DNA of 64,000 bases. It comes from Streptomyces althioticus. Its GTDB lineage: Bacteria > Actinomycetota > Actinomycetes > Streptomycetales > Streptomycetaceae. The stretch covers positions 1 to 64,000 of the forward strand of contig BMSW01000021.1 in NCBI GenBank assembly GCA_014649355.1, in the 5' to 3' direction. Position numbers and translations under genes: made by a program. Below are positions 1-8,682 of this stretch, piece after piece (position 1 is the first letter of the stretch; the number at the start of each line of letters is the position of its first letter). A model generated the notes under the pieces. The model ran no database searches, was not told where the DNA came from, and worked only from the letters and a program-made list of their open reading frames with translations.

Positions 1-120
1 AGCTGCGGGCAGTCGTGCCGCTAGGGGCGGCACGGGTGGGCGCAGCGGCACCCCGCCAACGCCGGGACGTTCAGAAGCGGACGGCACGTCGGCACACGGC
101 GCGCCGCGGCAGCCCCTCGC

Positions 121-1023
121 TCAAGTGACCAGCACGATCACGCCGAACGCGAGTGCCAACGCACTGCCCACCGCCCCGCAGATCACCCCCGCCAACGCCT
201 GCCCCCCGTTCGTCGCCTCACCGCGATTCGCCTTGCTCCGCCCGATCGCACCGAAGATCACCGCGAGGATCCCCAGCACGATGGCCACCGGCCACAGGCA
301 GAACGCGGCCGCCGCGATGATCCCGAGCACCAGGGAGGCGACACCCATGCCGTTGCTCGGCATCGGCGGCACGCCGCCCCAGCCGGGGTACCCCTGGGCG
401 GGCGCACCCCCCGGGTACCCCGCGTGCGGATAGCCGTACGGCACCTGCCCCGGCCCCTCGGGCCCGATCGGCGGCGGCGGAACGGCCGCCCCCGCAGCCG
501 CCCCCGCGACCGCTCCCGCAGCCGGGGGCGCGAACGGATCGACGGCAGCCTGCGGCACCGGCCCGGTCGCCCCGGAGGGCCCGGCCCACGGACCGCCGTA
601 CGCCGGCGCGGGCGGCGTCGCGTCGGAGGCCGCCGGGAACGACGTCACCGTCTGCTGGTCATGCACGGCGGAAGCACCGGGCGCCGACGCCGACGCCGCC
701 CGGTCGTGCACCGTGGGCGGCGACCACGCCCCGTTCTCCCCCGCCACCACGGTCCCGCCCGGCCCGCCGGAGCCCGCCGAGCGGTCCCCGGGCAGAGCCC
801 AGGGATCGGCCGCGGGCGCCTCCGCGTCCGGAACCCGCGGCGGCGGTGCCGTACGCCCCGTCTCCGTAGTCCGCGCGTCCACCAGCGAGCCGTCCAGGGG
901 GGCCACGTGCGGCGCCCCGCCGTCGGCCGGTGCGGGCCACGCTTCAGGGGTGGACGACCCCGCCGGAGGCGCTCCGTCCCCCGTGCGGTCCCCTGCCCCC
1001 GGTGCCGGTGCGTCGTCGGACAT
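121..1023 (-). CDS. DUF4190-type membrane protein with long Pro/Ala-rich N-terminus
   Basis: Encodes about 300 residues. Roughly the first 225 are low-complexity Pro/Ala/Gly-rich sequence containing a PYGYP/GYPGG/GYPGW tract. The C-terminus has two hydrophobic segments, near residues 227-257 and 275-299, separated by a short polar loop (AIGRSKANRGEATNGG). This is the usual DUF4190 layout of a proline-rich cytoplasmic tail followed by a two-helix hairpin. The ATG at 1023 (MSDDAPAP) was chosen over the in-frame upstream start at 1068 because the extra residues look like leader sequence. No specific function is known for the family. It is divergent from the deaminase gene downstream. Confidence 0.75.
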   Translation of the reverse strand: MSDDAPAPGAGDRTGDGAPPAGSSTPEAWPAPADGGAPHVAPLDGSLVDARTTETGRTAPPPRVPDAEAPAADPWALPGDRSAGSGGPGGTVVAGENGAWSPPTVHDRAASASAPGASAVHDQQTVTSFPAASDATPPAPAYGGPWAGPSGATGPVPQAAVDPFAPPAAGAVAGAAAGAAVPPPPIGPEGPGQVPYGYPHAGYPGGAPAQGYPGWGGVPPMPSNGMGVASLVLGIIAAAAFCLWPVAIVLGILAVIFGAIGRSKANRGEATNGGQALAGVICGAVGSALALAFGVIVLVT

Positions 1024-1174
1024 GCGCTGCGACCCCTTCCTCGGACGAACCGTCATGCTACGGCCCACGCCCCGCGCGCGTACGCCGGGCCTACGATGAT
1101 CCCCGCACCACCGATCAGCCGATCACCCGCGTCCCGCCGCGACCCGGCCGGGCCGCCGTTCCCGGGGAGGAACC

Positions 1175-2245
1175 TTGACCGACCGCCACGACACCGCGGC
1201 CACCGCCGGACAGGTCCGTGACCTGCACGCCTTCATCGCCGGACTGCCCAAGGCCGAACTGCACGTGCACCACGTCGGCTCCGCCTCCCCCCGCATCGTG
1301 TCGGAGCTGGCCGCCCGCCACCCCGACTCCAAGGTCCCCACCGACCCCGAGGCCCTCGCGGACTACTTCACCTTCACGGACTTCGCGCACTTCATCGAGG
1401 TGTACCTGTCCGTCGTCGACCTGATCCGAACCCCTGAGGACGTGCGGCTGCTGACGTACGAGGTGGCCCGTGAGCTGGCCCGGCAGCAGGTGCGGTACGC
1501 CGAGCTGACCATCACCCCGTTCTCCTCGACCCGTCGCGGGATCGACGAGCGGGCCTTCATGGACGCCATCGAGGACGCCCGCAAGGCCGCCGAGAGCGAG
1601 CTGGGCACCGTGCTGCGCTGGTGCTTCGACATCCCGGGCGAGGCCGGTCTGGAGGCCGCCGAGGAGACCACGCGGCTCGCGACCGACGACCGGCTGCGCC
1701 CGGAGGGCCTGGTCTCCTTCGGTCTGGGCGGCCCCGAGATCGGCGTGCCGCGCCCGCAGTTCAAGCCGTACTTCGACCGGGCCATCGCCGCCGGGCTGCG
1801 CTCGGTGCCGCACGCGGGCGAGACCACGGGCCCGGAGACGATCTGGGACGCGCTGAACGAGCTGGGCGCCGAGCGCATCGGTCACGGAACCAGCGCCGCG
1901 CAGGACCCGAAGCTGCTCCAGCACCTCGCCGAGCGGCGCATCCCGCTGGAGGTGTGCCCGACGTCCAACATCGCCACCCGCGCGGTCACCACCCTGGACG
2001 AGCACCCGATCAAGGAGTTCACCCGGGCCGGGGTGCTGGTGACGGTCAACTCCGACGACCCGCCGATGTTCGGCACCGACCTCGCCAACGAGTACGCGGT
2101 CGCCGCCCGTCTGCTGGACCTCGACGAGCGCGGCCTCGGGGACCTGGCGAAGAACGCGGTCGAGGCGTCCTTCCTCGACCCGGCCGGCAAGGAGCGGATC
2201 GCCGCCGAGATCGACGCGTACACCGCCTCCTGGCTCGCCTCCTGA
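1175..2245 (+). CDS. Adenosine deaminase-family enzyme (adenosine or 6-aminodeoxyfutalosine deaminase)
   Basis: A 356-residue zinc amidohydrolase of the adenosine deaminase fold. Metal and catalytic motifs are visible: HVH at residues 30-32, HAGE at 213-216, GHG near 237 and SDDP at 293-296. It starts at a TTG preceded by a strong GGGAGGAACC ribosome site. Streptomycetes make menaquinone by the futalosine route, and some members of this family deaminate 6-aminodeoxyfutalosine rather than adenosine. The variant HVHHVGSA motif, in place of the classical HLHLDGSL, leaves substrate open. The GDPD gene follows 19 bp downstream in the same direction, so the two are probably co-transcribed. Family assignment is firm; substrate is inference. 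Confidence 0.88.
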   Translation: MTDRHDTAATAGQVRDLHAFIAGLPKAELHVHHVGSASPRIVSELAARHPDSKVPTDPEALADYFTFTDFAHFIEVYLSVVDLIRTPEDVRLLTYEVARELARQQVRYAELTITPFSSTRRGIDERAFMDAIEDARKAAESELGTVLRWCFDIPGEAGLEAAEETTRLATDDRLRPEGLVSFGLGGPEIGVPRPQFKPYFDRAIAAGLRSVPHAGETTGPETIWDALNELGAERIGHGTSAAQDPKLLQHLAERRIPLEVCPTSNIATRAVTTLDEHPIKEFTRAGVLVTVNSDDPPMFGTDLANEYAVAARLLDLDERGLGDLAKNAVEASFLDPAGKERIAAEIDAYTASWLAS

Positions 2246-2264
2246 CCATCCCGCGAAGGGCACC

Positions 2265-2957
2265 ATGCAGAACCTGACCGCCGTGGCCCACCGGGGCGAC
2301 CCCTACCGCGTCCGGGAGAACACCCTCCCGTCCCTGCGCTCCGCGATCCGGCGAGGCGCGGACGCGGTCGAGATCGACGTACGGCTCACCCGGGACGGCG
2401 TCCCGGTGCTGCTGCACGACGCGACACTGAGGCGCCTGTGGGACCACGACCGTCCCCTCGCGTCCCTCACCTGGGACGAGGTGCGCGAGGTGACGGACGG
2501 CGGGGTGCCCACCCTCGCCGACGCGCTGGCGGCGACCGAGGGCAGCCGGGTGATGATCGACCTGCCCGGCGCCCCGGGCGAGCGCGCCGTGCGCCGGATC
2601 GTGGACGCCGTCCGGCAGCAGGGCGCGCGGGACCGCGTGTACTACTGCGCGGGCGCCCCCGCCATGCTGGCCGTGCGCGCGGCGGACCCGGACGCGGAGA
2701 TCGCGCTCACCCACACCTCCCACGCGCCGGTGCGCGCGGGAGTGCTGGAGGCGGTCCGGCCGCGCTGGCTCAACTACCGCTTCAGCCTGGTGGACCGCGC
2801 GCTCGCCGACCGCGTCCACCGCGACGGCTACCTGCTGTCGGTGTGGACCCCGGACACCCGCCGCTCGATGCGCCGTCTGCTGGCGGCGGGCGTGGACTCG
2901 ATCACCACCAACCGCGTCGACGTGCTGTGCGCGCTGCGTGGGCGCCTGGCGTCATGA
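2265..2957 (+). CDS. Glycerophosphodiester phosphodiesterase family protein
   Basis: A 230-residue GDPD-fold TIM barrel. The diagnostic AHRG motif is near residues 8-11, ENT follows, and the metal-binding EIDVRLTRDG...LLHD stretch is at about 36-53. The C-terminal VDSITTNRVD strand is typical of the family. No signal peptide is seen, so it is probably cytoplasmic, hydrolysing glycerophosphodiesters released from phospholipids to glycerol-3-phosphate and an alcohol. It lies 19 bp after the deaminase. Its last six bases overlap the 3' end of the convergent HXXEE gene. Confidence 0.87.
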   Translation: MQNLTAVAHRGDPYRVRENTLPSLRSAIRRGADAVEIDVRLTRDGVPVLLHDATLRRLWDHDRPLASLTWDEVREVTDGGVPTLADALAATEGSRVMIDLPGAPGERAVRRIVDAVRQQGARDRVYYCAGAPAMLAVRAADPDAEIALTHTSHAPVRAGVLEAVRPRWLNYRFSLVDRALADRVHRDGYLLSVWTPDTRRSMRRLLAAGVDSITTNRVDVLCALRGRLAS

Positions 2958-3494
2958 CGGCCGGCGCGCCGAGCGGAGCAGCCGGCGCGCCACGACGTGC
3001 GAGGCGACCGTGGCCGCCCCGGCGGCCGCCAGTCCGGCCGCCGCGTCGCGCGGCCGTGCGGGACGCAGCACCCCGGCCTTCCGCAGCCGGCCCCGCGCCC
3101 ACAGCGTGAACGGCAGGACGACCAGCGGTGACGTCACCGAGCCGGGGGTGTAGCCGCGTACGGCCGCGGCCTGGGCCATGTGCATCACGCCGTGCAGTCC
3201 GAAGCCGGTCAGCGCGGACTGGTAGAAGCCGGACCGTCCGCCGGAGAGCCGCCCGGCGGCCGCCGCCGTTCCGACGACGGCCCCCATCACCCCCACTGCG
3301 GTGGCGAACTCGGCCGCGCCCATGGTCTCGGCCCGTCGCCACACCCCCTCCGGCACCTGGGGGAACCGCTTCCGCAACTCGGGCAGGTTACGTCGCAACC
3401 ACCAGGGCACGGTGGCCAGTTCCTCGAGATCGTGCACGACCCACGCGCCCAGGAGCCCCCATGTGACGGCTCCGCCCACCCCTTCACCAGTCAT
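2952..3494 (-). CDS. HXXEE domain-containing membrane protein
   Basis: A 180-residue predicted membrane protein. The N-terminal hydrophobic segment contains HDLEEL, the HXXEE signature of this uncharacterised family. Further hydrophobic helices contain GLHGVMHMAQA and SPLVVLPFTLWA. The histidine/glutamate-rich membrane segments suggest metal binding, but no activity is established for the family. It ends convergently with the GDPD gene (6-bp overlap) and sits 9 bp downstream of the membrane gene at 3504-4037, so the two may be co-transcribed. Confidence 0.7.
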   Translation of the reverse strand: MTGEGVGGAVTWGLLGAWVVHDLEELATVPWWLRRNLPELRKRFPQVPEGVWRRAETMGAAEFATAVGVMGAVVGTAAAAGRLSGGRSGFYQSALTGFGLHGVMHMAQAAAVRGYTPGSVTSPLVVLPFTLWARGRLRKAGVLRPARPRDAAAGLAAAGAATVASHVVARRLLRSARRPS

Positions 3495-3503
3495 GCGCCC
3501 AAC

Positions 3504-4037
3504 CTACTGAGCGGGCGCGGCGGCGACCGCCGGAACGGCTGCCTCCGTCAGCGCCTCCAGCCGCTTGATCTTCCTCCTGACGACGTACAGCGGTACGGCG
3601 CCGAACACCCCGAACGCCATGTCGACGACGCTCCACCAGAAGGGAATGCCGCGGACCGGCCCGCAAATCAGGGCGAGGGGGATGACGCCGGCGCAGGCGA
3701 TCAGGCCGAACTCGACGACCCAGATGTTGCGTACGGGGTCCCGGTAGGGGCCGAGGAAGGCGACCGCGATGACGAGGTGGGCGAAGGCCAGCCAGTCGGT
3801 GCCGTAGAGCAGGAAGGGGTGGTCGGCGTCGGCGGTGTCGAGCCCGTCCCCTACGCGTTCGATCCACTCCATGAGGCCGGGCAGGCGCTCGGGCGCCCCG
3901 AGGGACCGCAACGCCTCCTCGGTCCAGCGCAGTTCGTGCACCAGCGGGAAGGCCGTGACCCCGCTGAGCACCAGGCAGACGACGAAGAACACCAGCCACA
4001 CGCGAATGCCCTTGAGCAGGGCGGCTCTGTCGCTCAT
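3504..4037 (-). CDS. Predicted four-helix membrane protein of unknown function
   Basis: A 177-residue protein with hydrophobic segments near residues 11-30, 82-95, 103-125 and 130-150. It ends in a basic then Ala/Pro-rich tail (VVRRKIKRLEALTE...). A loop between the first two helices is acidic and predicted to be exposed. I do not recognise a family with confidence. The start is the ATG at 4037, 22 bp downstream of a perfect 14-bp palindrome (4059-4072) that looks like a repressor operator. The HXXEE gene follows closely, suggesting a small regulated membrane operon. Confidence 0.6.
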   Translation of the reverse strand: MSDRAALLKGIRVWLVFFVVCLVLSGVTAFPLVHELRWTEEALRSLGAPERLPGLMEWIERVGDGLDTADADHPFLLYGTDWLAFAHLVIAVAFLGPYRDPVRNIWVVEFGLIACAGVIPLALICGPVRGIPFWWSVVDMAFGVFGAVPLYVVRRKIKRLEALTEAAVPAVAAAPAQ

Positions 4038-4058
4038 GACAGGAGCGTACGCCTGAAG

Positions 4059-4072
4059 TTGAACATGTTCAA
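4059..4072. promoter_or_regulatory. Perfect palindrome TTGAACATGTTCAA, likely operator
   Basis: A perfect 14-bp AT-rich palindrome lies 22 bp upstream of the ATG at 4037, where an operator overlapping a promoter would be expected. The half-site spacing (GAAC-AT-GTTC) does not fit the actinobacterial LexA box, which needs four bases between GAAC and GTTC. A TetR- or MarR-type regulator encoded elsewhere is more likely. Confidence 0.45.
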
Positions 4073-4099
4073 AAAACTTCTCGGGCGCCCTCCGGAAAC

Positions 4100-4142
4100 A
4101 CGTCGGCCCCGGACGGTGCGCTGCACCGCCCGGGGCCGACGT
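4100..4142. terminator. Strong hairpin downstream of the aldehyde dehydrogenase gene
   Basis: A 13-bp perfect stem (ACGTCGGCCCCGG, 4100-4112, paired with 4130-4142) lies just after the stop of the minus-strand aldehyde dehydrogenase. No T-run follows, which is usual for Streptomyces terminators. Confidence 0.6.
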
Positions 4143-4150
4143 CCTGAGGG

Positions 4151-5590
4151 TCAGTCCTCCAGGGACGTCATCACGTGCTTGACCCGCGTGTAGTCGTCGA
4201 AGCCGTAGGCCGACAGGTCCTTGCCGTAGCCCGACTTCTTGAAGCCGCCGTGCGGCATCTCCGCGACCAGCGGGATGTGGGTGTTGATCCACACGCAGCC
4301 GAAGTCCAGCTTCTTGGACATCCGCATCGCGCGGGCGTGGTCCTTGGTCCACACCGACGAAGCCAGCGCGTAGTCCACGCCGTTGGCGTACGCGACGGCC
4401 TGGTCCTCGTCCGTGAAGGACTGGACGGTGATGACCGGGCCGAAGACCTCCTGCTGGATGATCTCGTCGTCCTGCTTGAGGCCCGAGACCACGGTCGGCG
4501 CGTAGAAGTAACCCTTGTCGCCGACCCGCTTGCCGCCGGCCTCGACGCGCGCGTGGGCGGGCAGCCGCTCGATGAAGGTCTCGACCTGCTTGAGCTGGTT
4601 GGGGTTGTTGAGCGGGCCGTAGAGGACGTCCTCGTCGTCGGGCATGCCCGCCTTGATGTCGGACGCCGCCTTGGCGAGCGCCTGGACGAACTCGTCGTGC
4701 ACGGACTCGTGCACCAGCACGCGCGTGGCGGCCGTGCAGTCCTGGCCTGCGTTGAAGTAGCCGGCCTCGGAGATGCCCGCCACGGCCTTGGCGATGTCGA
4801 CGTCCTCGAAGACCACGACCGGGGCCTTGCCGCCCAGCTCCAGGTGGACCCGCTTGAGGTCCTTGGAGGCGGACTCGGCGACCGCCATGCCCGCGCGCAC
4901 GGAGCCGGTGATGGAGGCCATCGCCGGGGTCGGGTGCTCGACCATCAGGCGGCCGGTGTCGCGGTCGCCGCAGACGACGTTGAAGACGCCCTTGGGCAGG
5001 ATCGAGCCGAGGATCTCGGCGATCAGGACCGTGGAGGCGGGGGTGGTGTCCGAGGGCTTGAGGACGACCGTGTTGCCCGCGGCGATCGCCGGGGCGAACT
5101 TCCACACGGCCATCATCATCGGGTAGTTCCAGGGCGCGACCTGGGCGCAGACGCCGACCGGCTCACGGCGCACGAAGGAGGTCAGGCCCTCCATGTACTC
5201 GCCGGCGCCCTTGCCCTCGAGCATCCGCGCCGCGCCCGCGAAGAAGCGGATCTGGTCCACCATCGGCGGGATCTCCTCGGTGCGGGTCAGCCCGGTGGGC
5301 TTGCCCGTGTTCTCCACCTCGGCGGCGATGAGTTCCTCGGCGCGCTCCTCGAAGGCGTCCGCGACCTTCAGCAGCGCCCTCTGCCGCTCGGCCGGGGTGG
5401 TGTCGCGCCAGCCGGGGAAGGCCTCGGCGGCGGCCGCCATCGCGGCGTCGACGTCCGCGGCACCGGACAGCGGAGCCGTCGCGTACGCCTCGCCGGTCGC
5501 GGGGTTGACCACCTCGGTGGTCCGTCCGTCGGCGGCGTCCCGGAACTCACCGCCGATGTAGTTGCGCAGACGACGCAGCTCGGTGCTCAC
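4151..5590 (-). CDS. Gamma-aminobutyraldehyde/betaine-type aldehyde dehydrogenase
   Basis: A 479-residue NAD(P)+-dependent aldehyde dehydrogenase. Visible family features are PWNYP (substrate channel), the Rossmann stretch ending in TGS, the ELGGKAP motif with the catalytic-base glutamate, and GQDCTA with the nucleophilic cysteine. The C-terminal KKSGYGKD is typical of the gamma-aminobutyraldehyde and betaine aldehyde subfamilies. The adjacent divergent Lrp regulator and class III aminotransferase make a polyamine route (putrescine to aminobutyraldehyde to GABA) the best guess. Length is normal. The start is the ATG at 5590. Regulation is probably by the divergent Lrp protein. Confidence 0.88.
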   Translation of the reverse strand: MSTELRRLRNYIGGEFRDAADGRTTEVVNPATGEAYATAPLSGAADVDAAMAAAAEAFPGWRDTTPAERQRALLKVADAFEERAEELIAAEVENTGKPTGLTRTEEIPPMVDQIRFFAGAARMLEGKGAGEYMEGLTSFVRREPVGVCAQVAPWNYPMMMAVWKFAPAIAAGNTVVLKPSDTTPASTVLIAEILGSILPKGVFNVVCGDRDTGRLMVEHPTPAMASITGSVRAGMAVAESASKDLKRVHLELGGKAPVVVFEDVDIAKAVAGISEAGYFNAGQDCTAATRVLVHESVHDEFVQALAKAASDIKAGMPDDEDVLYGPLNNPNQLKQVETFIERLPAHARVEAGGKRVGDKGYFYAPTVVSGLKQDDEIIQQEVFGPVITVQSFTDEDQAVAYANGVDYALASSVWTKDHARAMRMSKKLDFGCVWINTHIPLVAEMPHGGFKKSGYGKDLSAYGFDDYTRVKHVMTSLED

Positions 5591-5723
5591 TGCAGGCCCT
5601 CCTGGTGTTTCTCGTGGGTGCCCGGGGTGTCGGGTGTGTACGGGGAGAGGTGTCCAACCTCTGAGACACCCACCCTAGACGGACGGCTGACGTTTTCAAC
5701 ACCCCCACTCCCCCCGCATCTGC

Positions 5724-5761
5724 GAAATCCGCAAGCATGAGCTTCGTTAACAACGGATTTC
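5724..5761. promoter_or_regulatory. Inverted repeat in the divergent ALDH/Lrp promoter region
   Basis: GAAATCCG (5724-5731) and CGGATTTC (5754-5761) form an 8-bp inverted repeat around an AT-rich centre holding a GTTAAC palindrome. It lies between divergent start sites at 5590 and 5810, a natural place for autoregulatory Lrp/AsnC binding. The assignment is inference from position and symmetry. Confidence 0.4.
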
Positions 5762-5809
5762 ATCGATCGAGCCTTGCGAAACTGTCGATACGTCGTGCAC
5801 AGTGACCTC

Positions 5810-6313
5810 GTGGCCAGTCGAAGCGCAGACCCCAAGGACTCCCGCGAGTCCAAGAACGGCGGCGGACCGCAGTTGGACGCCGTCTCCCTCGCCATCATCG
5901 AGCAGCTCCAGGAGGACGGCCGCCGGCCGTACGCCGCGATCGGCAAGGCCGTGGGCCTGTCCGAGGCGGCCGTGCGCCAGCGGGTGCAGAAGCTGCTCGA
6001 CCAGGGCGTGATGCAGATCGTCGCCGTCACGGACCCGCTCACCGTGGGCTTCCGCCGGCAGGCGATGGTCGGCGTCAACGTCGAGGGCGACGTGGAGGCC
6101 GTCGCCGACGCGCTGGCCGCGATGGCCGAATGCGAGTACGTGGTGATGACCGCCGGCTCCTTCGACCTGATGGTCGAGATCGTCTGCGAGGACGACGACC
6201 ACCTGCTGGAGGTCATCAACAAGCGCATCCGTGCCGTGCCCGGGGTGCGCTCGACCGAGAGTTTCGTCTACCTCAAGCTCAAGAAGCAGACCTACATGTG
6301 GGGAACCCGATAA
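5810..6313 (+). CDS. Lrp/AsnC family transcriptional regulator
   Basis: A 167-residue regulator with an N-terminal winged helix-turn-helix (about residues 25-75: IEQLQEDGRR...GLSEAAVRQRVQKLLDQGV) and a C-terminal RAM ligand-binding domain (about 85-160, with the VMTAGSFDLMVEI strand). The GTG at 5810 was chosen because homologues begin close before the HTH. It is divergent from the aldehyde dehydrogenase and only 2 bp before the aminotransferase GTG. It probably controls both in response to an amino acid or amine. Confidence 0.88.
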   Translation: MASRSADPKDSRESKNGGGPQLDAVSLAIIEQLQEDGRRPYAAIGKAVGLSEAAVRQRVQKLLDQGVMQIVAVTDPLTVGFRRQAMVGVNVEGDVEAVADALAAMAECEYVVMTAGSFDLMVEIVCEDDDHLLEVINKRIRAVPGVRSTESFVYLKLKKQTYMWGTR

Positions 6314-6315
6314 CC

Positions 6316-7689
6316 GTGAGCACCGACACCCCCAAGGACCTCAGCAAGTCCGCGTACGACCACCTGTGGATGCACTTCACCCGCATGTCGTCGTACGAGA
6401 ACGCGCCCGTCCCCACCATCGTCCGCGGTGAGGGCACCCACATCTGGGACGACAAGGGCAGGCGCTACCTCGACGGCCTGGCGGGCCTGTTCGTGGTGCA
6501 GGCCGGCCACGGCCGCCAGGAGCTCGCCGAGACGGCCGCCAAGCAGGCGCAGGAGCTGGCGTTCTTCCCGGTCTGGTCCTACGCCCACCCCAAGGCCGTC
6601 GAGCTCGCGGAGCGGCTCGCGCACGAGGCGCCCGGCGACCTCAACAAGGTCTTCTTCACCACCGGCGGCGGCGAGGCGGTGGAGACCGCCTGGAAGCTCG
6701 CCAAGCAGTACTTCAAGCTGACCGGCAAGCCGACCAAGTACAAGGTCATCTCCCGCGCGGTCGCCTACCACGGCACCCCGCAGGGCGCCCTGTCCATCAC
6801 GGGCCTGCCGGCGCTGAAGGCGCCCTTCGAGCCTCTGGTGCCGGGCGCGCACAAGGTGCCGAACACCAACATCTACCGGGCGCCGATCCACGGTGACGAC
6901 CCGGAGGCGTTCGGCCGCTGGGCCGCCGACCAGATCGAGCAGCAGATCCTCTTCGAGGGCCCGGACACGGTCGCCGCGGTCTTCCTGGAGCCCGTGCAGA
7001 ACGCGGGCGGCTGCTTCCCGCCCCCGCCCGGCTACTTCCAGCGGGTCCGCGAGATCTGCGACCAGTACGACGTGCTGCTCGTCTCCGACGAGGTCATCTG
7101 CGCCTTCGGCCGGCTCGGCACCACCTTCGCCTGCGACAAGTTCGGCTACGTCCCGGACATGATCACCTGCGCCAAGGGCATGACCTCCGGCTACTCCCCC
7201 ATCGGCGCGTGCATCGTCTCCGACCGGCTCGCCGAGCCGTTCTACCAGGGCGACAACACCTTCCTGCACGGCTACACCTTCGGCGGCCACCCGGTGTCGG
7301 CGGCGGTCGGCGTCGCCAACCTCGACCTGTTCGAGCGCGAGGGCCTCAACCAGCACGTCCTCGACAACGAGGGCGCGTTCCGCGCCACCCTGGAGAAGCT
7401 GCACGACCTGCCGATCGTCGGCGACGTCCGCGGCAACGGCTTCTTCTACGGCATCGAGCTGGTCAAGGACAAGGCGACCAAGGAGTCCTTCGACGCCGAC
7501 GAGACCGAGCGCGTCCTGTACGGCTTCCTCTCCAAGAAGCTGTTCGAGAACGGCCTGTACTGCCGGGCCGACGACCGCGGCGACCCGGTCATCCAGCTCG
7601 CGCCGCCGCTGATCTCGAACCAGGAGACGTTCGACGAGATCGAGCAGATCCTGCGCGCGACGCTCACCGAGGCGTGGACGAAGCTGTAG
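6316..7689 (+). CDS. Class III PLP-dependent aminotransferase (amine/omega-amino acid:pyruvate type)
   Basis: A 457-residue fold-type I aminotransferase. The pyridoxal-phosphate lysine lies in CAKGMTSGY, preceded by LVSDEVICAFGR with the cofactor-binding aspartate. FFTTGGGEAVETAWK binds the phosphate. The start is a GTG two bases after the Lrp stop, so the pair is an operon. With the divergent aldehyde dehydrogenase it fits transamination of putrescine or GABA to the aldehyde, using pyruvate as acceptor. The exact amino donor is not visible from sequence. Confidence 0.87.
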   Translation: MSTDTPKDLSKSAYDHLWMHFTRMSSYENAPVPTIVRGEGTHIWDDKGRRYLDGLAGLFVVQAGHGRQELAETAAKQAQELAFFPVWSYAHPKAVELAERLAHEAPGDLNKVFFTTGGGEAVETAWKLAKQYFKLTGKPTKYKVISRAVAYHGTPQGALSITGLPALKAPFEPLVPGAHKVPNTNIYRAPIHGDDPEAFGRWAADQIEQQILFEGPDTVAAVFLEPVQNAGGCFPPPPGYFQRVREICDQYDVLLVSDEVICAFGRLGTTFACDKFGYVPDMITCAKGMTSGYSPIGACIVSDRLAEPFYQGDNTFLHGYTFGGHPVSAAVGVANLDLFEREGLNQHVLDNEGAFRATLEKLHDLPIVGDVRGNGFFYGIELVKDKATKESFDADETERVLYGFLSKKLFENGLYCRADDRGDPVIQLAPPLISNQETFDEIEQILRATLTEAWTKL

Positions 7690-7755
7690 GCCGACGAGCT
7701 GATCGCGGACGTAGGCCGTCCGAGGTACCGATCTTCCCTTTGAATGATCAACACC

Positions 7756-7800
7756 GGCCCCGGTGCCGCCCGTTCGAGTGAGAAACGGCGGCCCGGGGCC
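7756..7800. terminator. Hairpin after the aminotransferase gene
   Basis: GGCCCCGGTGCCGCC (7756-7770) pairs with GGCGGCCCGGGGCC (7787-7800) as a long GC-rich stem with a small mismatch, about 65 bp after the aminotransferase stop and before the ABC genes. Confidence 0.55.
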
Positions 7801-7932
7801 GCGTGCTGTCCGACCGCCCGCCACCGCCTGCCTAGCGTGCCCAGTGACCGATCGGCCCGCCCTTCGTTCCCCCGGACGGGGGAATTACCCGAAGAGCGCA
7901 CGGCATTTCCGATCCGAACCGAGGTGTACGCC

Positions 7933-8682
7933 ATGGTGGCCCCACCGGACAACGACGTGCTCTGGGCGCGCGCCCTGCACTTCCGTCACGACGACGGCTC
8001 GCCCGGCCTGAGCGGGGTCTCGCTCGGTGTCCGGGAGGGCGAGATCCTCGCCGTCTCAGGCCCGCGCGGCAGCGGCAAGTCGACCCTGCTGCGCTGTCTG
8101 TCCGGCCTGGTGCCCGCGAACGACGGCGAGGTCTGGTTCAACAGCGTGCCCGTGCACACCATGGGTCCGGCGGCCCGGGAGCGGCTGCGCCGCGACCGGT
8201 TCGGCTGGATCGACCCGGCCCCGGTGCTGGTGCCCGAGCTGAACGTGTGGGAGAACGCCGCGCTGCCCCTCATGCTGCGCGGCACCGGGCGCCGCCGCGC
8301 GAAGGCGGCCGCCCTGGAGTGGCTGGAGCGTCTCGACGTCGGCGACCGGGCGCGCAGGCACCCCGTGGAGCTGACGCACGCGGAGCGCCAGCGCGTGTGC
8401 ATCGCCCGGGCACTGGCCCCGGCGCCGTCGGTGCTGTTCGCCGACGAGCCGACCGCCCCGCTGCACCGCGTCGACCGCGCCCACGTACTGCGCACCTTGA
8501 CCACGGCGGCCCGTTCGCACGGCATCACCGTGGTCCTGGCGACGCACGAGGCGCAGACCGCCGCCCTCGCCGACCGCACGGTGTCGCTGCTCGACGGACG
8601 GTGCGTGCGGACCGTCCACCTCCCCCCGGTCTCCGGACCGGCCGAGTCGGAAGGCCGGGCGGCGTGCTCGCTCTCCGTCTGA
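7933..8682 (+). CDS. ABC transporter ATP-binding protein (LolD/MacB-like) with degenerate signature motif
   Basis: A 249-residue ATPase. Walker A is GPRGSGKST near residues 41-49, Walker B is VLFADEP, and the H-loop histidine is in LATHE. The ABC signature, normally LSGGQ, reads LTHAE here (ELTHAERQRVCIARA), which is a clear departure. The start at 7933 follows a weak GAGGTG site; a much longer upstream in-frame start adds low-complexity sequence and is less likely. It overlaps the following permease gene by 19 bp, so the two products should form one complex. Confidence 0.8.
   Translation: MVAPPDNDVLWARALHFRHDDGSPGLSGVSLGVREGEILAVSGPRGSGKSTLLRCLSGLVPANDGEVWFNSVPVHTMGPAARERLRRDRFGWIDPAPVLVPELNVWENAALPLMLRGTGRRRAKAAALEWLERLDVGDRARRHPVELTHAERQRVCIARALAPAPSVLFADEPTAPLHRVDRAHVLRTLTTAARSHGITVVLATHEAQTAALADRTVSLLDGRCVRTVHLPPVSGPAESEGRAACSLSV

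Noticed and set aside
4059..4072. LexA/SOS box
   Set aside because: GAAC and GTTC are separated by two bases only; the actinobacterial box needs four.
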